The translations under genes were made by a program, and so were the position numbers. 64,000 bases of DNA, taken from NCBI RefSeq assembly GCF_016411865.1, contig NZ_JAEKJA010000007.1, positions 434,001 through 498,000 of the forward strand, given 5' to 3'. The first letter of the stretch is position 1; each line of letters opens with the position of its first letter. Shown in pieces: positions 1-7,899 of the stretch. This DNA comes from Acuticoccus mangrovi (GTDB lineage: Bacteria; Pseudomonadota; Alphaproteobacteria; Rhizobiales; Amorphaceae). The notes beneath the pieces are model-generated. The model worked only from the letters and a program-made list of their open reading frames with translations, had not been told where the DNA came from and did no database searches.

Positions 1-2
1 GC

Positions 3-392
3 CGGCTGCTCGCGGCCGAGGTGACGGCCGACGACGGCCGCGTGAAGGGAGTGCGTCCGCTCGGCGGCTCGGTGATGTTCGGCGAGACGCGCGAGGCGGC
101 GCTGCGGCGCGAGTTTCGCGAGGAGGTCGGCTGCGAGATCGCGATCGCCGGCGAGTGGCTGGTGTTCGACAACATCTACGAGCACGAGGGGACGGCGGGG
201 CACGAGGTGGTATTCGCCGCGCCGGTGGATCTCCTCGACCGGGGTCTTTACCGACGGCCCGAGATGCACTTGCGCGAGGACGACGGGACGCCCTTCCGCG
301 CCGCCTGGTTCGCGCCGGCCGAGCTCGCCGCCGCCGGCATCGCGCTCTATCCCGAGGGCCTCGAGGCGGTGTTGCCGGAGACGCCGTGCTAG
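3..392 (+). CDS. NUDIX hydrolase, 5' end missing
   Basis: This is the C-terminal part of a NUDIX-fold pyrophosphohydrolase, a family that cleaves nucleoside diphosphates linked to another group. The Nudix box is complete: G-x5-E-x7-REFREEVGC, starting at GSVMFGE (about nt 72-137), with the metal-binding REFREE core. The frame is open to the window edge. The first in-frame start, GTG at 21, would leave too little sequence before the box, so the real start is probably upstream of the window. The substrate cannot be told from this fragment. The next gene is on the same strand about 200 bases downstream. Confidence 0.8.
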   Translation, partial: RLLAAEVTADDGRVKGVRPLGGSVMFGETREAALRREFREEVGCEIAIAGEWLVFDNIYEHEGTAGHEVVFAAPVDLLDRGLYRRPEMHLREDDGTPFRAAWFAPAELAAAGIALYPEGLEAVLPETPC

Positions 393-399
393 GTCCCCC

Positions 400-462
400 G
401 GCGGGCGGTCCCATGCGCCCGGCGAGCGGCCCTATGCCACCGGCGGGCGGTCCTATGCGCCC
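400..462. repeat. three tandem copies of a 21-bp GC-rich repeat
   Basis: Units at 400-420, 421-441 and 442-462 are each 21 bp and begin GGCGGGCGG or GGCGAGCGG, with ATGC in the middle. Copies 1 and 3 differ at one position; copy 2 is more diverged. A partial fourth copy begins at 463. The array fills the gap between the NUDIX gene and the deacetylase-like gene. Its function is unknown. Confidence 0.7.
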
Positions 463-598
463 GGCGTATGGCTGCGCTTTGTCTGGGGATTGAGACTAAG
501 GGGTGACATGGCGCCGGCCGGGTGGCATGCGAAAGTGGGTGAGGCGCGGCGCGCGCCGATCTTCGCCCGCCGCGTCCGCCGATCGCGAAGGAGCCTCG

Positions 599-1627
599 AT
601 GCGCGTCTTCTATGCCGCCGAAACCGAACGCCACGCGCCCGAGTTCTTCCTGCTGCGCGGCCGCCCCGTCGCCAACGAGGAGCGCGCCGAGCGGGCGGAG
701 CGGCTGCTCGCCGGGGTCGCGGCTGCCGGCCTCACCCCCGAGGCGCCGCCGTCGGCGGGCCGCGCGCCGCTCGCGGCGGTCCATTCGCCCCGCTATCTCG
801 ACTTTCTGGAGACCGCCTGGGCGGCGTGGCAGGCACTGCCGGGCGCCTCGCCGGAAGTGGTCGCCAACGTTCAGCCACGGCGGGGCGAGGCGTCCTACCC
901 GGCCGGCGTCGTGGGCCGGGCCGGGTGGCACATGGGCGACCTCGCCTGCCCGGTGGGCGAGTTCACCTTCGCCGCCGCCGTTCGCGCGGCCGACTGCGCT
1001 GTCGCCGCGGCCGACGCCGTCGCCGGTGGCGCGGGTGCCGCCTACGCGCTGGCGCGACCCCCGGGCCACCACACGAGCCGCGAGGTGGCCGGCGGGCACT
1101 GCTTCCTCAACAACGCCGCCATCGCCGCCGAGCGGCTGGCGAAGGGCGGCGCGCGCCCCGCGGTGCTCGACATCGACGTCCACCACGGCAACGGCACCCA
1201 GGCGATCTTCTACGACCGGCCGGACGTGATGATGGTGTCGGTGCACACCGACCCCAACCACTTCTACCCCTGGTTCGTGGGGCACGCCCACGAGACCGGG
1301 ATCGGCGCCGGCGAGGGGACGAACCGCAACCTGCCGCTCAAGCTCGGGGCCGACGATGCCGCCTGGCACGAGGCGATCGCGGTCGGCCTCGACACGGTGA
1401 AGAGCTTCGGCGCCGACGTTCTGGTCCTGTCGCTCGGGCTCGACGTCCACGAGAGCGACCCGCTCGGCGGCATGACGATCACCACCGACGGGATCCGCAG
1501 GGCCGGCGCGCTGATCGCGGCGGCGGGGCTGCCGGTCGCGATCATCCAGGAGGGCGGCTATCTCGGCCCGGCCCTCACCGACAACATCGCGGGCTTCCTG
1601 GGCGGCTTTCTCGGGGCGCAGAGATGA
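599..1627 (+). CDS. histone deacetylase family / acetylpolyamine amidohydrolase-like protein
   Basis: This is a zinc amidohydrolase of the arginase/deacetylase fold, 342 residues, the usual size for bacterial class II HDAC-like and acetylpolyamine deacetylases. Family landmarks in order are RPPGHHTSREVAGGHCFLNN (active-site His pair), DIDVHHGNGTQ (zinc Asp and His), VSVHTDP, SLGLDVHESDPLGG (second zinc Asp) and IIQEGGY. ATG 599 is preferred because AAGGAG (588-593) sits 5 nt upstream; an open frame extends to 503 but that stretch does not look like protein. It probably removes acetyl groups from small amines such as polyamines in the cytoplasm. The pyr genes follow on the same strand after 64 bases. 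Substrate is inferred from the family only. Confidence 0.88.
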   Translation: MRVFYAAETERHAPEFFLLRGRPVANEERAERAERLLAGVAAAGLTPEAPPSAGRAPLAAVHSPRYLDFLETAWAAWQALPGASPEVVANVQPRRGEASYPAGVVGRAGWHMGDLACPVGEFTFAAAVRAADCAVAAADAVAGGAGAAYALARPPGHHTSREVAGGHCFLNNAAIAAERLAKGGARPAVLDIDVHHGNGTQAIFYDRPDVMMVSVHTDPNHFYPWFVGHAHETGIGAGEGTNRNLPLKLGADDAAWHEAIAVGLDTVKSFGADVLVLSLGLDVHESDPLGGMTITTDGIRRAGALIAAAGLPVAIIQEGGYLGPALTDNIAGFLGGFLGAQR

Positions 1628-1691
1628 GCGCCGGAGCGGGCATGGTCCCGGCGGCCGGCGAGGGAGCGGCGGGCAAGGGAAGGGACGGCCG

Positions 1692-2462
1692 ATGAGCGAG
1701 GCGCCGATCTTCGATGGCGATCTTAAGGTCCTCGGCGCGGAGGAGGAGGCCGGCGTCGTGATGATGACGCTCGAGAGCCCGCCGCAGTTCGCCGGCGCGC
1801 GGCCCGGTCAGTTTCTGCTCGCGAGCGCCAACCGGCCCGGCGCGCCGCTTCTCGGCCGGCCGCTCTCCATCCTGTCGGTGGAGCCGGAGCTGCGCTTCGG
1901 TTTCGGCATCGTGGGCGCCGGGACACGGGTGCTCGCCGAGGTCGCTGCGGGTGAGACGGTGCACGTGGTCGGCCCGCTCGGCCACCCCTTTCCCGACCTT
2001 GCCGACGATGTCTTGATCGTCACCGACACCTCCCATTTCGGCACGCTTCTGGCGCTGGCGGAGGAGCGCGACATCGCCGGCCAGCGGCTCAACGCGGTGT
2101 TCGTGACGCGGCCCGACGACGCGCCGGCCGGGGCGGTGGGCGCGGCCGAGCAGGACAGCTTCGTCCTCTCGCTGTTCGCCGGGGTATGCAACGATCTGAT
2201 CGCGACGCCGCTCGACGGGCTCGAAGCCGCGCTCGACGAGATCGGCCCCGCGATGATCGCGGCCGGCGCCTCGGACACGGTGATGGCTCGGCTGCAAGCC
2301 TACGCCGAGGCGCGTTCGATCCCCGGCCACGCGGCGCTCCAGGCGCCGATGGCGTGCGGCATCGGCGCCTGCCTCGTCTGCATCCGCCGGCTGCGCTCGG
2401 GCGAGGTGATCAACGTGTGCGAGGGGCCCGTCGCGCCGCTCGACGCGCCGGTGTTCGCGTGA
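1692..2462 (+). CDS. pyrK: dihydroorotate dehydrogenase electron-transfer subunit (PyrK-like)
   Basis: This 256-residue iron-sulfur flavoprotein subunit passes electrons between class 1B dihydroorotate dehydrogenase and NAD. A ferredoxin-reductase-like FAD domain comes first, with the GRPLSI flavin motif near residue 56. A C-terminal [2Fe-2S] site follows, with cysteines spaced C-x4-C-x2-C in MACGIGACLVC and a later one in VCEGPV. The identity is strengthened by overlap with pyrD: its TGA lies within GTGA at 2459-2462. One oddity is that the glycine-rich NAD-binding loop normally found after the FAD domain (of the GGGIG type) is not visible; the equivalent strand reads VLIVTDTSHFGTLL. NAD use is therefore uncertain. 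Confidence 0.83.
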   Translation: MSEAPIFDGDLKVLGAEEEAGVVMMTLESPPQFAGARPGQFLLASANRPGAPLLGRPLSILSVEPELRFGFGIVGAGTRVLAEVAAGETVHVVGPLGHPFPDLADDVLIVTDTSHFGTLLALAEERDIAGQRLNAVFVTRPDDAPAGAVGAAEQDSFVLSLFAGVCNDLIATPLDGLEAALDEIGPAMIAAGASDTVMARLQAYAEARSIPGHAALQAPMACGIGACLVCIRRLRSGEVINVCEGPVAPLDAPVFA

Positions 2463-3358
2463 GCGCCGTCGACCTCTCCGTCGATATCGGCGGCCTCAGG
2501 CTGAAGGCCCCGGTGGTGCCGGCGTCCGGCACCTTCTCCTACGCGCACGGGCGGATCTTTCCGCTCGGCCGCCTCGGCGCGCTGGTGCCGAAGACGGTGA
2601 TGCCGGAACCGCGGCCCGGCCACCCGGCGCCCCGCCTCACCGAGGAGGCGGGCGGCCTCGTCAACGCCATCGGTATTCCCTCGGTGGGCACCGACGCCTT
2701 CATCGCCGACGTGCTGCCGCGCTATCGCGACCAGGGCGCGCCGATCGTGGTCTCGGCGTCGGCCGACCGGGTCGATGCCTTCGCCGCCCTCGTCGCGCGC
2801 CTGTCCGGCGAAGGGCTCGGCGCGATCGAGCTCAACCTCTCCTGCCCCAACCTCGAGGCGGGCGGGCGCGCCTTCGCCCTCGATCCCGACGAGACGCACC
2901 GGGCGGTCGCCGCCTGTCGCGCCGCGACCGGGCTGCCGCTCTGGTGCAAGCTCTCGCCCAATGCGGGGGCACCGGTGGAGGTGGCGAAGGCCGCGGTGGC
3001 GGCCGGGGGCGACGCGCTCATCGTGTCGAACACCATGCTCGCCCTCGCCCTCGACGCGGAGGGGCGGCCGCGCCTCGCGAACCGCACCGGCGGCCTCTCC
3101 GGCGCCCCGGTGAAGCCCGTCAATCTGCGCATCGTCGACGAGATCGCCTCCGCCCTCGACGTGCCGATCATCGGCTGCGGCGGCGTCGCGAGCCTCAAGG
3201 ACGTGCTCGACTATTTCGCAGCGGGCGCCTCCGCCGTCGCCGTGGGGACGGCGACCCTTTCGCGCCCTTCCACCATGATCCATCTTATCGACGCCCTCGC
3301 CGACTATTGCCTGACCCACGGCGTCGGCGTCCGCGACCTCATCCGGAGAGCCTCTTGA
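2459..3358 (+). CDS. pyrD: dihydroorotate dehydrogenase, class 1B catalytic subunit
   Basis: It oxidises dihydroorotate to orotate, the fourth step of UMP synthesis, on FMN in the cytoplasm. The 299-residue TIM barrel carries PVVPASGTF at the N-terminus, NAIGIPSVG, the catalytic ELNLSCPN motif (Cys as base, which marks class 1 rather than the membrane class 2 with Ser), KLSPN, VSNT and the FMN phosphate loop IIGCGGV. GTG 2459 is chosen because it overlaps the pyrK stop as GTGA and gives the expected N-terminus; the longer open frame upstream is an out-of-frame reading of pyrK. Its stop overlaps the pyrC start, so pyrK, pyrD and pyrC are translationally coupled. Confidence 0.92.
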   Translation: MSAVDLSVDIGGLRLKAPVVPASGTFSYAHGRIFPLGRLGALVPKTVMPEPRPGHPAPRLTEEAGGLVNAIGIPSVGTDAFIADVLPRYRDQGAPIVVSASADRVDAFAALVARLSGEGLGAIELNLSCPNLEAGGRAFALDPDETHRAVAACRAATGLPLWCKLSPNAGAPVEVAKAAVAAGGDALIVSNTMLALALDAEGRPRLANRTGGLSGAPVKPVNLRIVDEIASALDVPIIGCGGVASLKDVLDYFAAGASAVAVGTATLSRPSTMIHLIDALADYCLTHGVGVRDLIRRAS

Positions 3359-4380
3359 GCGACCAGATCACCCTTCGCCGCCCCGACGACTTCCATCTCC
3401 ACCTGCGCGACGGGGCGATCCTCGAGGCCGTCGCCGGCGCGTCGACGGACTTTGCCCGCGCCATCGTCATGCCCAACCTCGTGCCTCCGCTGACGACGGC
3501 GGCGATGGTGGCCGACTATCGGGCGCGGATCGAGGAGGCGCTGCCCGAAGGGGCGCGCTTCGAGCCTTTGATGACGCTTTATCTCTGCGACGACACGAGC
3601 CCGGAGGAGATCGACGCCGCCGCCAATGTCTGCACCGCGGCGAAGCTCTACCCCGCCCACGCCACCACCAACTCCGCCTCCGGCGTCAACGACATCGAGG
3701 CACTGACGCCGGTGCTGGAGCGGATGGCCGAGCGCGGCCTTCTCCTCCTCATCCACGGCGAGGTGACGGACCACGCGGTGGACATCTTCGACCGCGAGGC
3801 GGTGTTTTTGGAGCGGGTGCTTGATCCGCTGCGCCGCCGGGTGCCGGAGCTGAAGGTGGTGCTCGAGCACGTCAGCTCGCGCACCGGCATCGACTACGTG
3901 ATGGCGGGCGGCGAGAATCTCGCCGGCACCATCACCGCCCACCACCTGGTGATCGACCGCAACGACCTCCTCGCCGGGGGCATCCGGCCGCACAACTACT
4001 GCCTGCCGGTGGTGAAGCGGGCCGAGGATCGCGAGGCGCTGGTGGCGGCCGCGACGTCCGATCATCCGCGCGTCTTCTTCGGCTCCGACTCCGCGCCCCA
4101 TACCGATCCGAAGAAGCTCGGCCCCTGCGGCGCGGCGGGCTGCTTCACGGCGCCGGTCTCGCTGCCGATCCTCGCCGAGGTGTTCGAGCGCGCCGGAGTG
4201 CTCGACAAGCTGGAGGGCTTCGTCGCCGAAAAGGGCGCCGCCTACTATGGGCTCGGCGCCAACGAGGGCACGGTGAGCCTGGTGCGAACCGACCCCTATC
4301 AGCTTCCCCCGATCGCGACGCCCGACGGACCCATCGCGATGTTCGATCCCGGCTTCGCCCTCACCTGGCGGGTCGCCTGA
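3355..4380 (+). CDS. pyrC: dihydroorotase, class II
   Basis: This zinc amidohydrolase closes carbamoyl-aspartate to dihydroorotate (third step of UMP synthesis). It is 341 residues, close to the E. coli-type enzyme. Visible motifs are the N-terminal metal motif DDFHLHLRDG, the segment KLYPAHATTNSASGV with the lysine expected to be carbamylated, LIHGE, LEHVSS, TITAHHL and the late metal Asp in FFGSDSAPH. The start is TTG 3355, which overlaps the pyrD stop as TTGA and places the RRPDDFHLHLRD block where the family has it. A 25-base gap separates it from pyrE. The type II sequence (not the longer type I) fits a free-standing dihydroorotase. Confidence 0.94.
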   Translation: MSDQITLRRPDDFHLHLRDGAILEAVAGASTDFARAIVMPNLVPPLTTAAMVADYRARIEEALPEGARFEPLMTLYLCDDTSPEEIDAAANVCTAAKLYPAHATTNSASGVNDIEALTPVLERMAERGLLLLIHGEVTDHAVDIFDREAVFLERVLDPLRRRVPELKVVLEHVSSRTGIDYVMAGGENLAGTITAHHLVIDRNDLLAGGIRPHNYCLPVVKRAEDREALVAAATSDHPRVFFGSDSAPHTDPKKLGPCGAAGCFTAPVSLPILAEVFERAGVLDKLEGFVAEKGAAYYGLGANEGTVSLVRTDPYQLPPIATPDGPIAMFDPGFALTWRVA

Positions 4381-4405
4381 TGCCGCACGCGAAGAGGAGC
4401 CCCAC

Positions 4406-5107
4406 ATGCTGACCGTCCCGATCGCGAGCCGCGAGGACGTCGCACGCGTCGCGGCGCGGGCGCTGATCGAGGTGCAGGCAGTGCATCTGCGCCCCGACGA
4501 GCCGTTCACCTACACCTCGGGCCTCAAGTCGCCGGTCTATGTCGACTGCCGCAAGCTGATCGGCTTTCCGCGGCTGCGCTCGATGCTGATGCAGCTCGGC
4601 GTCGGCACCATGGTGCGCGAGGTGGGGCTCGAGCGCTTCGACGCGGTGGCGGGCGGCGAGACGGCGGGCATCCCCTTCGCCGCCTGGATGGCCGACATCA
4701 TGGGTCTGCCGATGCAATATATCCGCAAGGCGCCCAAGGGGTTCGGCCGGAACGCCCAGATCGAGGGCCACTTCACCGAAGGCCAGCGGACGCTGCTGGT
4801 GGAGGATCTCGCCACCGACGGGGGCTCCAAGATCCGCTTCCTGAAGGCGCTGCGCGACGCCGGGGCGGAGGTGTCGCACTGCTTCGTCGTCTTCCACCAC
4901 GACATCTTCCCCGACAGCCACGAGCGGATGGCCGCGCACGGGCTGAAGATCCATGCGCTGGCGCGCTGGTCGGACGTTCTGAAGGTGGCGGCGGATGACA
5001 AGACCTTCGATCCGGACCTCATCGCCGAGGTCAACGCCTTCCTCGCCGCCCCGCTCGCCTGGAGCGGAGCGCGCGGCGGCATCGACAGGCTCGAGCCGGC
5101 CGGCTGA
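4406..5107 (+). CDS. pyrE: orotate phosphoribosyltransferase
   Basis: It transfers phosphoribose from PRPP to orotate, giving OMP. The 233-residue type I phosphoribosyltransferase has FTYTSGLKSPVYVDCR near the N-terminus (orotate and PRPP contacts), a central block with GGETAGIPFAAW, the flexible loop RKAPKGFGRNAQIEG, and the PRPP-binding LVEDLATDGGS loop. It is the last of four same-strand pyr genes, so dihydroorotase, dehydrogenase and transferase come from one transcript; pyrF, which finishes UMP, is not in the window. A GC-rich hairpin just after the stop may end the transcript. Confidence 0.94.
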   Translation: MLTVPIASREDVARVAARALIEVQAVHLRPDEPFTYTSGLKSPVYVDCRKLIGFPRLRSMLMQLGVGTMVREVGLERFDAVAGGETAGIPFAAWMADIMGLPMQYIRKAPKGFGRNAQIEGHFTEGQRTLLVEDLATDGGSKIRFLKALRDAGAEVSHCFVVFHHDIFPDSHERMAAHGLKIHALARWSDVLKVAADDKTFDPDLIAEVNAFLAAPLAWSGARGGIDRLEPAG

Positions 5108-5113
5108 GGCGCC

Positions 5114-5131
5114 GGCCGGTCGCCTCCGGCC
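5114..5131 (+). terminator. possible terminator after pyrE
   Basis: GGCCGG (5114-5119) and CCGGCC (5126-5131) form a 6-bp perfect GC stem with a 6-base loop immediately after the pyrE stop. No clear T-run follows, so intrinsic termination is uncertain. Confidence 0.35.
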
Positions 5132-5205
5132 AGAAGATTGTTGACGCAATCTGTAACGGACCTCATACAGCTTCAGAACGTACTCGGGGCCTTGGTGGGG
5201 CGACG

Positions 5206-6021
5206 GTGAGGCTAGCAACCGATCCTTTGAAGACCCAGAAGGTGTATCTCCTGCTGCGCGATCAGATTGCCACGGGCGATCTGCCGGCGGGGTCCCGCCT
5301 TCCGGGCGAGCCGAGCCTCGCGGTCGACTTCAACGTCTCGCGCGTCACCATCCGCCGTGCTCTCGCCCGCTTGGCGGAGGAGGGGATGGTGGAGCGCCGC
5401 GCCGGCTCCGGCACCTTCGTCAAGGGCGAGAAGCCCAAGGTGCACGCCGTCATCGCGGACGTCGCCAACGTGTTCGGCCATCTCATCGAGATGGGCCGGT
5501 CGACCGACGTGCGGCTGTTGTCCTTCGAATATATGCGCCCGCCGGAGGTGGTGCGCGACGCGCTCCACCTCGCGGTGGACGAGCAGGTGCAGCGCTCGAC
5601 GCGCGTGCGCCTCGTCGACGGCGTCGCCTTCTCCTACCTGACCGCCTACGTGCCGGAGCGGATCGGCCGGGTCTATTCGGAAGCCGATCTCGCTCAGATG
5701 CCGCTGTTGGAGCTGATGGAGCGGACCGGGTTGCGCTCGGAGGAGGCGCGGCAGGAAATCAGCGCCGTGCTCGCGGGACCGGACGTCGCCGAGGCGCTCG
5801 ACGTCGACGTGGGGGCGCCGCTGGTGTCGCTCACCCGCGTGGTCTACGGGCCGCAGGAGCAGGGGATGGAGTATCTCCACGCCCTCTACCGGCCGGATCG
5901 CTATACGCTGCAGATGGATTTGGTGCGCACGGGGTCGAAGTCGGCCCGCCACTGGAGCCCGACGGTGCGGGCGCGACCGCGCACGGTGCGCCGTCAGCGG
6001 GTCGCCGCGAAGAAGCGCTGA
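5206..6021 (+). CDS. GntR-family regulator with UTRA ligand domain
   Basis: This is a 271-residue transcription factor of the HutC/FarR type. An N-terminal winged helix-turn-helix covers about residues 10-75 (SRLPGEPSLAVDFNVSRVTI, then RRALARLAEEGMVERRAGSG). A UTRA effector domain follows, with the typical LTRVVYGP strand and YLHALYRPDRYTLQMDL near the end. The start is GTG 5206. It lies about 100 bases after pyrE on the same strand and could read from that transcript or its own promoter. A paralogue with the same ending style is at 40240-41070. Ligand and targets are unknown; control of the pyr operon is possible but not shown. Confidence 0.88.
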   Translation: MRLATDPLKTQKVYLLLRDQIATGDLPAGSRLPGEPSLAVDFNVSRVTIRRALARLAEEGMVERRAGSGTFVKGEKPKVHAVIADVANVFGHLIEMGRSTDVRLLSFEYMRPPEVVRDALHLAVDEQVQRSTRVRLVDGVAFSYLTAYVPERIGRVYSEADLAQMPLLELMERTGLRSEEARQEISAVLAGPDVAEALDVDVGAPLVSLTRVVYGPQEQGMEYLHALYRPDRYTLQMDLVRTGSKSARHWSPTVRARPRTVRRQRVAAKKR

Positions 6022-6146
6022 TCGCACCGGCGGCGCGCGCTCCCCGTCTCGGGGGATGATGCCCGGCCGCCGCGGCGGTAGGGGGCGACGCCGCCCGGAG
6101 GCGACGCCGTTTCGTTGTGTTGCATGGGCCTGCTCGTCGGCACGGA

Positions 6147-6473
6147 TCAGCGGCAGAAGCGGCGGGGCTGAAACACGTAGCTGCCGAAGTAGGGATCCCA
6201 GAGCCGGACGCGCTTGACGTAGCAGCGGCGGTGATGCGGGCGGTACCAGCCGTGGCGGTGACCGTGGAAGCGGTGGCCGTGGCGATGGCCGTGATGGCGG
6301 TGGCCGTGATGCTTCTTGTGCCCCACCTGTTGGATCCCGGAGTCCACGGTGCCCGACTGGGACAGATTGGCCGTGGCGAGCGGGGCGGCCTGCGCGGCGC
6401 CACCGACCGCGAGAGCGCCGAGGCCGATGGCGATCGCGGTACCGAAGGCGATCATACGAGTCTTCATGGTCAT
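6147..6473 (-). CDS. small exported histidine-rich protein
   Basis: This 108-residue protein has a clear Sec signal peptide: MTMKTRM, a hydrophobic stretch to about residue 25, and a likely cut after GGAAQA. The mature part has a short linker and then about 35 residues dominated by His, Arg and Gly (for example HGHRHHGHRHGHRFHGHRHG). It ends in an Arg-rich tail with two cysteines about 20 residues apart. AAGGAG lies 7 bases before the ATG at 6473. The composition suggests a periplasmic metal-binding protein for zinc, nickel or copper. I do not recognise a named family, and the function is inferred from composition only. Confidence 0.75.
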   Translation of the reverse strand: MTMKTRMIAFGTAIAIGLGALAVGGAAQAAPLATANLSQSGTVDSGIQQVGHKKHHGHRHHGHRHGHRFHGHRHGWYRPHHRRCYVKRVRLWDPYFGSYVFQPRRFCR

Positions 6474-6533
6474 TGGTCATCTCCTTGATTTTGTTTCCTG
6501 TCTCCGGAACCTCCCGGCGACAGGATGGAGATG

Positions 6534-6569
6534 GTGAGCCCTCGAAGGGGCTCACGTGACCACGGTCAC
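6534..6569. other. hairpin plus adjacent palindrome between the His-rich gene and dctM
   Basis: GTGAGCCC (6534-6541) and GGGCTCAC (6548-6555) form a perfect 8-bp stem with a 6-base loop. The near-perfect palindrome GTGACCACGGTCAC follows at 6556-6569. It could terminate the leftward dctPQM transcript or serve as an operator for the His-rich gene that starts at 6473. There is no T-run on either strand. Confidence 0.45.
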
Positions 6570-6618
6570 AGGATGCGCCATTGGCGGGTGGAGGGGTCTC
6601 GTCCGCTCCGCCGACGCC

Positions 6619-7899
6619 TCAGCGATAGATCAGCGTCGGCAGCCAGAGGGTGACCGCCGGGATGAAGGTGATGAGGAGGAGCACCAGCCCGAGCGGGATC
6701 AGGAAGGGTGCCGTGGCGGTGACGCAGCGCTCGAACGGCACGCCCGACACCCGCGAGAGCACGTAGAGCACCATCCCGATGGGCGGCGTCAGCAGGCCGA
6801 TCATCAGGTTGAGCACCATGATGACGCCGAAGTGGACCGGGTCGACGCCGACGCTGACGGCGATCGGCAGGAGCACCGGCACGAGGATGGTGATCGCCGC
6901 CACCGTCTCCATGAAGCAGCCGACCACCAGGAGGATCAGGTTGATGAGGATCAGGATGACGATGGGGTTGTCCGACGCGCCGAGGAGGAGCGAGGCGAAC
7001 TGCTCCGGCAGGCGGTTGGAGGTGAGCACCCAGGCGAAGATCGAGGCCGCGGCGACGATGAAGAGCACCACGGCGGTGGTCTCGATGGTGTCGAAGGAGA
7101 CGCGCAGGAAGCGCTTCCACGACAGCGTGCGGTAGACCACGAGGCCGAGGATCAGTGCCCAGACGCAGGCCGCGATCGCCGCCTCCGTCGGCGTGAACGC
7201 GCCGGTGAGGATGCCGCCCACGATGATGACGGGGGTGAGCAGCGACAGGAAGGCCTGGCGGAAGGTGGTGCCGAGGCGAACGATCGAGAAGCGCTGGTCG
7301 CGCGGGTAGCCGCGCACGCGGGAGTAGTAGGCGACCATGATCATCAGCGCCACGGCCATCACGAGGCCCGGGATGAAGCCGGCGGCGAAGAGCTGGCCGA
7401 TCGAGGCGCCGGCGACGACGCCGTAGATCACCATCGGCAGCGAGGGCGGGATGATCGGGCCGATGGTGGAGGAGGCGGCGGTGATGCCGACGGCAAAGCC
7501 GGGGTCGTATTTGGCGTCGCGCATCGCCTTGATCTCGATGGCGCCGAGGCCGCCGGCGTCGGCGACGGCGGCGCCGGACATGCCGGCGAAGATCACCGAG
7601 GCGCCGATGTTCACGTGGCCGAGGCCGCCGCGCATCCACCCGATCAGCGCCTTGGCGAACTCGAAGATGCGCTCGGTGATGCCGGCGGTGTTCATGAGGT
7701 TGCCGGCGAGGATGAAGAACGGCACGGCGAGGAGGGGGAAGGAATCCACGCCGTTGATCATCCGGTGGGCGACGACCATCTCGGGCACCTGGCCCGTGAC
7801 GGCGATGAAGATGGCGGACGAGCCGGCGAGCGCGATGGCGACCGGGAAGCCCAGCGCGATGGCTCCGAACAGGAGCCCGAAGAGGATGACGAATTCCAT
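6619..7899 (-). CDS. dctM: TRAP transporter large permease (DctM)
   Basis: This is the 426-residue ion-coupled permease subunit of a tripartite ATP-independent periplasmic transporter, with about 12 hydrophobic segments across the whole length. Family signatures are the N-terminal MEFVILFGLLFGAIALGFPV, PFFILAGNLMNTAGIT, the GASVIFAGMSGAAVADAGG segment, ASSTIGPIIPPSLPMVIYG, and GLLTPPIGMVLYV near the end. Its ATG follows directly on the dctQ stop, so the two are coupled. It is the last gene of a P-Q-M operon with no enzyme gene attached. The binding protein resembles sugar-acid TRAP receptors, so the cargo is inferred to be a uronate or aldonate. Confidence 0.95.
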   Translation of the reverse strand: MEFVILFGLLFGAIALGFPVAIALAGSSAIFIAVTGQVPEMVVAHRMINGVDSFPLLAVPFFILAGNLMNTAGITERIFEFAKALIGWMRGGLGHVNIGASVIFAGMSGAAVADAGGLGAIEIKAMRDAKYDPGFAVGITAASSTIGPIIPPSLPMVIYGVVAGASIGQLFAAGFIPGLVMAVALMIMVAYYSRVRGYPRDQRFSIVRLGTTFRQAFLSLLTPVIIVGGILTGAFTPTEAAIAACVWALILGLVVYRTLSWKRFLRVSFDTIETTAVVLFIVAAASIFAWVLTSNRLPEQFASLLLGASDNPIVILILINLILLVVGCFMETVAAITILVPVLLPIAVSVGVDPVHFGVIMVLNLMIGLLTPPIGMVLYVLSRVSGVPFERCVTATAPFLIPLGLVLLLITFIPAVTLWLPTLIYR

